64,000 bases of DNA, from positions 66,089 to 130,088 of the forward strand of contig DATAAZ010000078.1 in assembly GCA_036259875.1 (NCBI GenBank). The letters are read 5' to 3'. Positions 63,921 to 64,000 of this stretch are shown piece after piece. Position numbers and translations under genes: made by a program. Position 1 is the stretch's first letter, and the number at the start of each line of letters is the position of its first letter. The DNA comes from DATAAZ01 sp036259875. GTDB taxonomy: Bacteria > Actinomycetota > Thermoleophilia > Gaiellales > Gaiellaceae. A model generated the notes under the pieces. The model was not told where the DNA came from, searched no databases, and was given only the letters and a program-made list of their open reading frames with translations.

Positions 63921-64000
63921 GCGGCGCGCGCCCCGAACGGGGGACTGTCCCCGGGACAATGAGCGGCGCGCGCCCCGAACCGGGGACTGTCCCTGGGACA
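63921..64000. repeat. Start of a 42-bp tandem repeat array, containing palindrome copies 5 and 6
   Basis: GCGGCGCGCGCCCCGAAC occurs at 63921-63938 and 63963-63980, a 42-bp period. Each unit continues into the GGGACWGTCCC element: GGGACTGTCCCCGGGACA (63941-63958) and GGGACTGTCCCTGGGACA (63983-64000). The window ends inside the second unit, so array length is unknown. It begins one base after the stop of the FakA-like gene. Confidence 0.85.

Noticed and set aside
63921..64000. Possible CRISPR array at the window end
   Set aside because: The repeated part covers nearly the whole 42-bp period, leaving no unique spacers, and no cas genes are near.

Overview
The window is a very GC-rich chromosomal segment, densely packed on both strands, with many GTG starts and 1-8 bp start/stop overlaps. 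DUF5317- and DUF1918-type proteins, an F420 (deazaflavin)-dependent nitroreductase-like protein, a sigma factor fused to a zinc finger, and the riboflavin/priA/def/fmt gene order all point to an actinobacterium, most likely class Thermoleophilia (Gaiellales/Solirubrobacterales). That placement is inference. I saw no rRNA, tRNA, prophage, insertion sequence or CRISPR array.

Layout. 1-6121: the end of isocitrate lyase with its coupled GntR regulator, two small minus-strand genes, then a pyruvate dehydrogenase-type E1alpha/E1beta/E2 operon with a VOC gene. 6122-13705: a paired-palindrome element, a GGDEF/HD-GYP membrane protein, a 27-residue small ORF, a DUF5317-MFS fusion, the E3 lipoamide dehydrogenase, and a membrane-tethered sigma factor. 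13702-21251: acetyltransferase, hotdog protein, a three-gene ATP-grasp/acyltransferase/glycosyltransferase cassette, mreB, a YihY membrane protein, an ammonium-transporter relic, and YbaK and DUF1918 genes. 21355-28419: VOC, CapA-like and aminotransferase genes, a SagB-like protein, a lytic transglycosylase, infA, a cupin and a membrane protein. 28457-38672: dnaE, small enzymes, a coiled-coil protein, an ECF sigma/partner pair, lgt, scpA-scpB, and two dimeric alpha/beta-barrel proteins.

38708-50826 is a core biosynthetic run: an rRNA pseudouridine synthase, trpS (reverse strand), then aroF-tyrA-aroA-cmk-plsC-der-gpsA, a DUF3352 lipoprotein and metK. 50834-62076: a DtxR-type metalloregulator diverges from priA-def-fmt-rsmB-rpe-ribD-(2-hydroxyacid dehydrogenase)-ribE-ribBA-ribH, which links translation start, rRNA methylation and riboflavin synthesis. 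The window ends with rpmB, a FakA/DAK2 protein and the start of a repeat array.

Three global signals stand out. First, many operon-leading genes have a TANNNT -10 hexamer only 6-10 nt before the start codon, which suggests widespread leaderless transcription. Second, a palindrome built from GGGACWGTCCC units occurs only between genes and always in pairs (6144-6284, 55096-55223, 63941-64000), with no associated transposase in the window. Third, several genes look damaged or unconventional: an ammonium transporter relic, a frameshift at the 5' end of rsmB, and a 2-hydroxyacid dehydrogenase with a perfect Shine-Dalgarno sequence but an ACG where ATG is expected.
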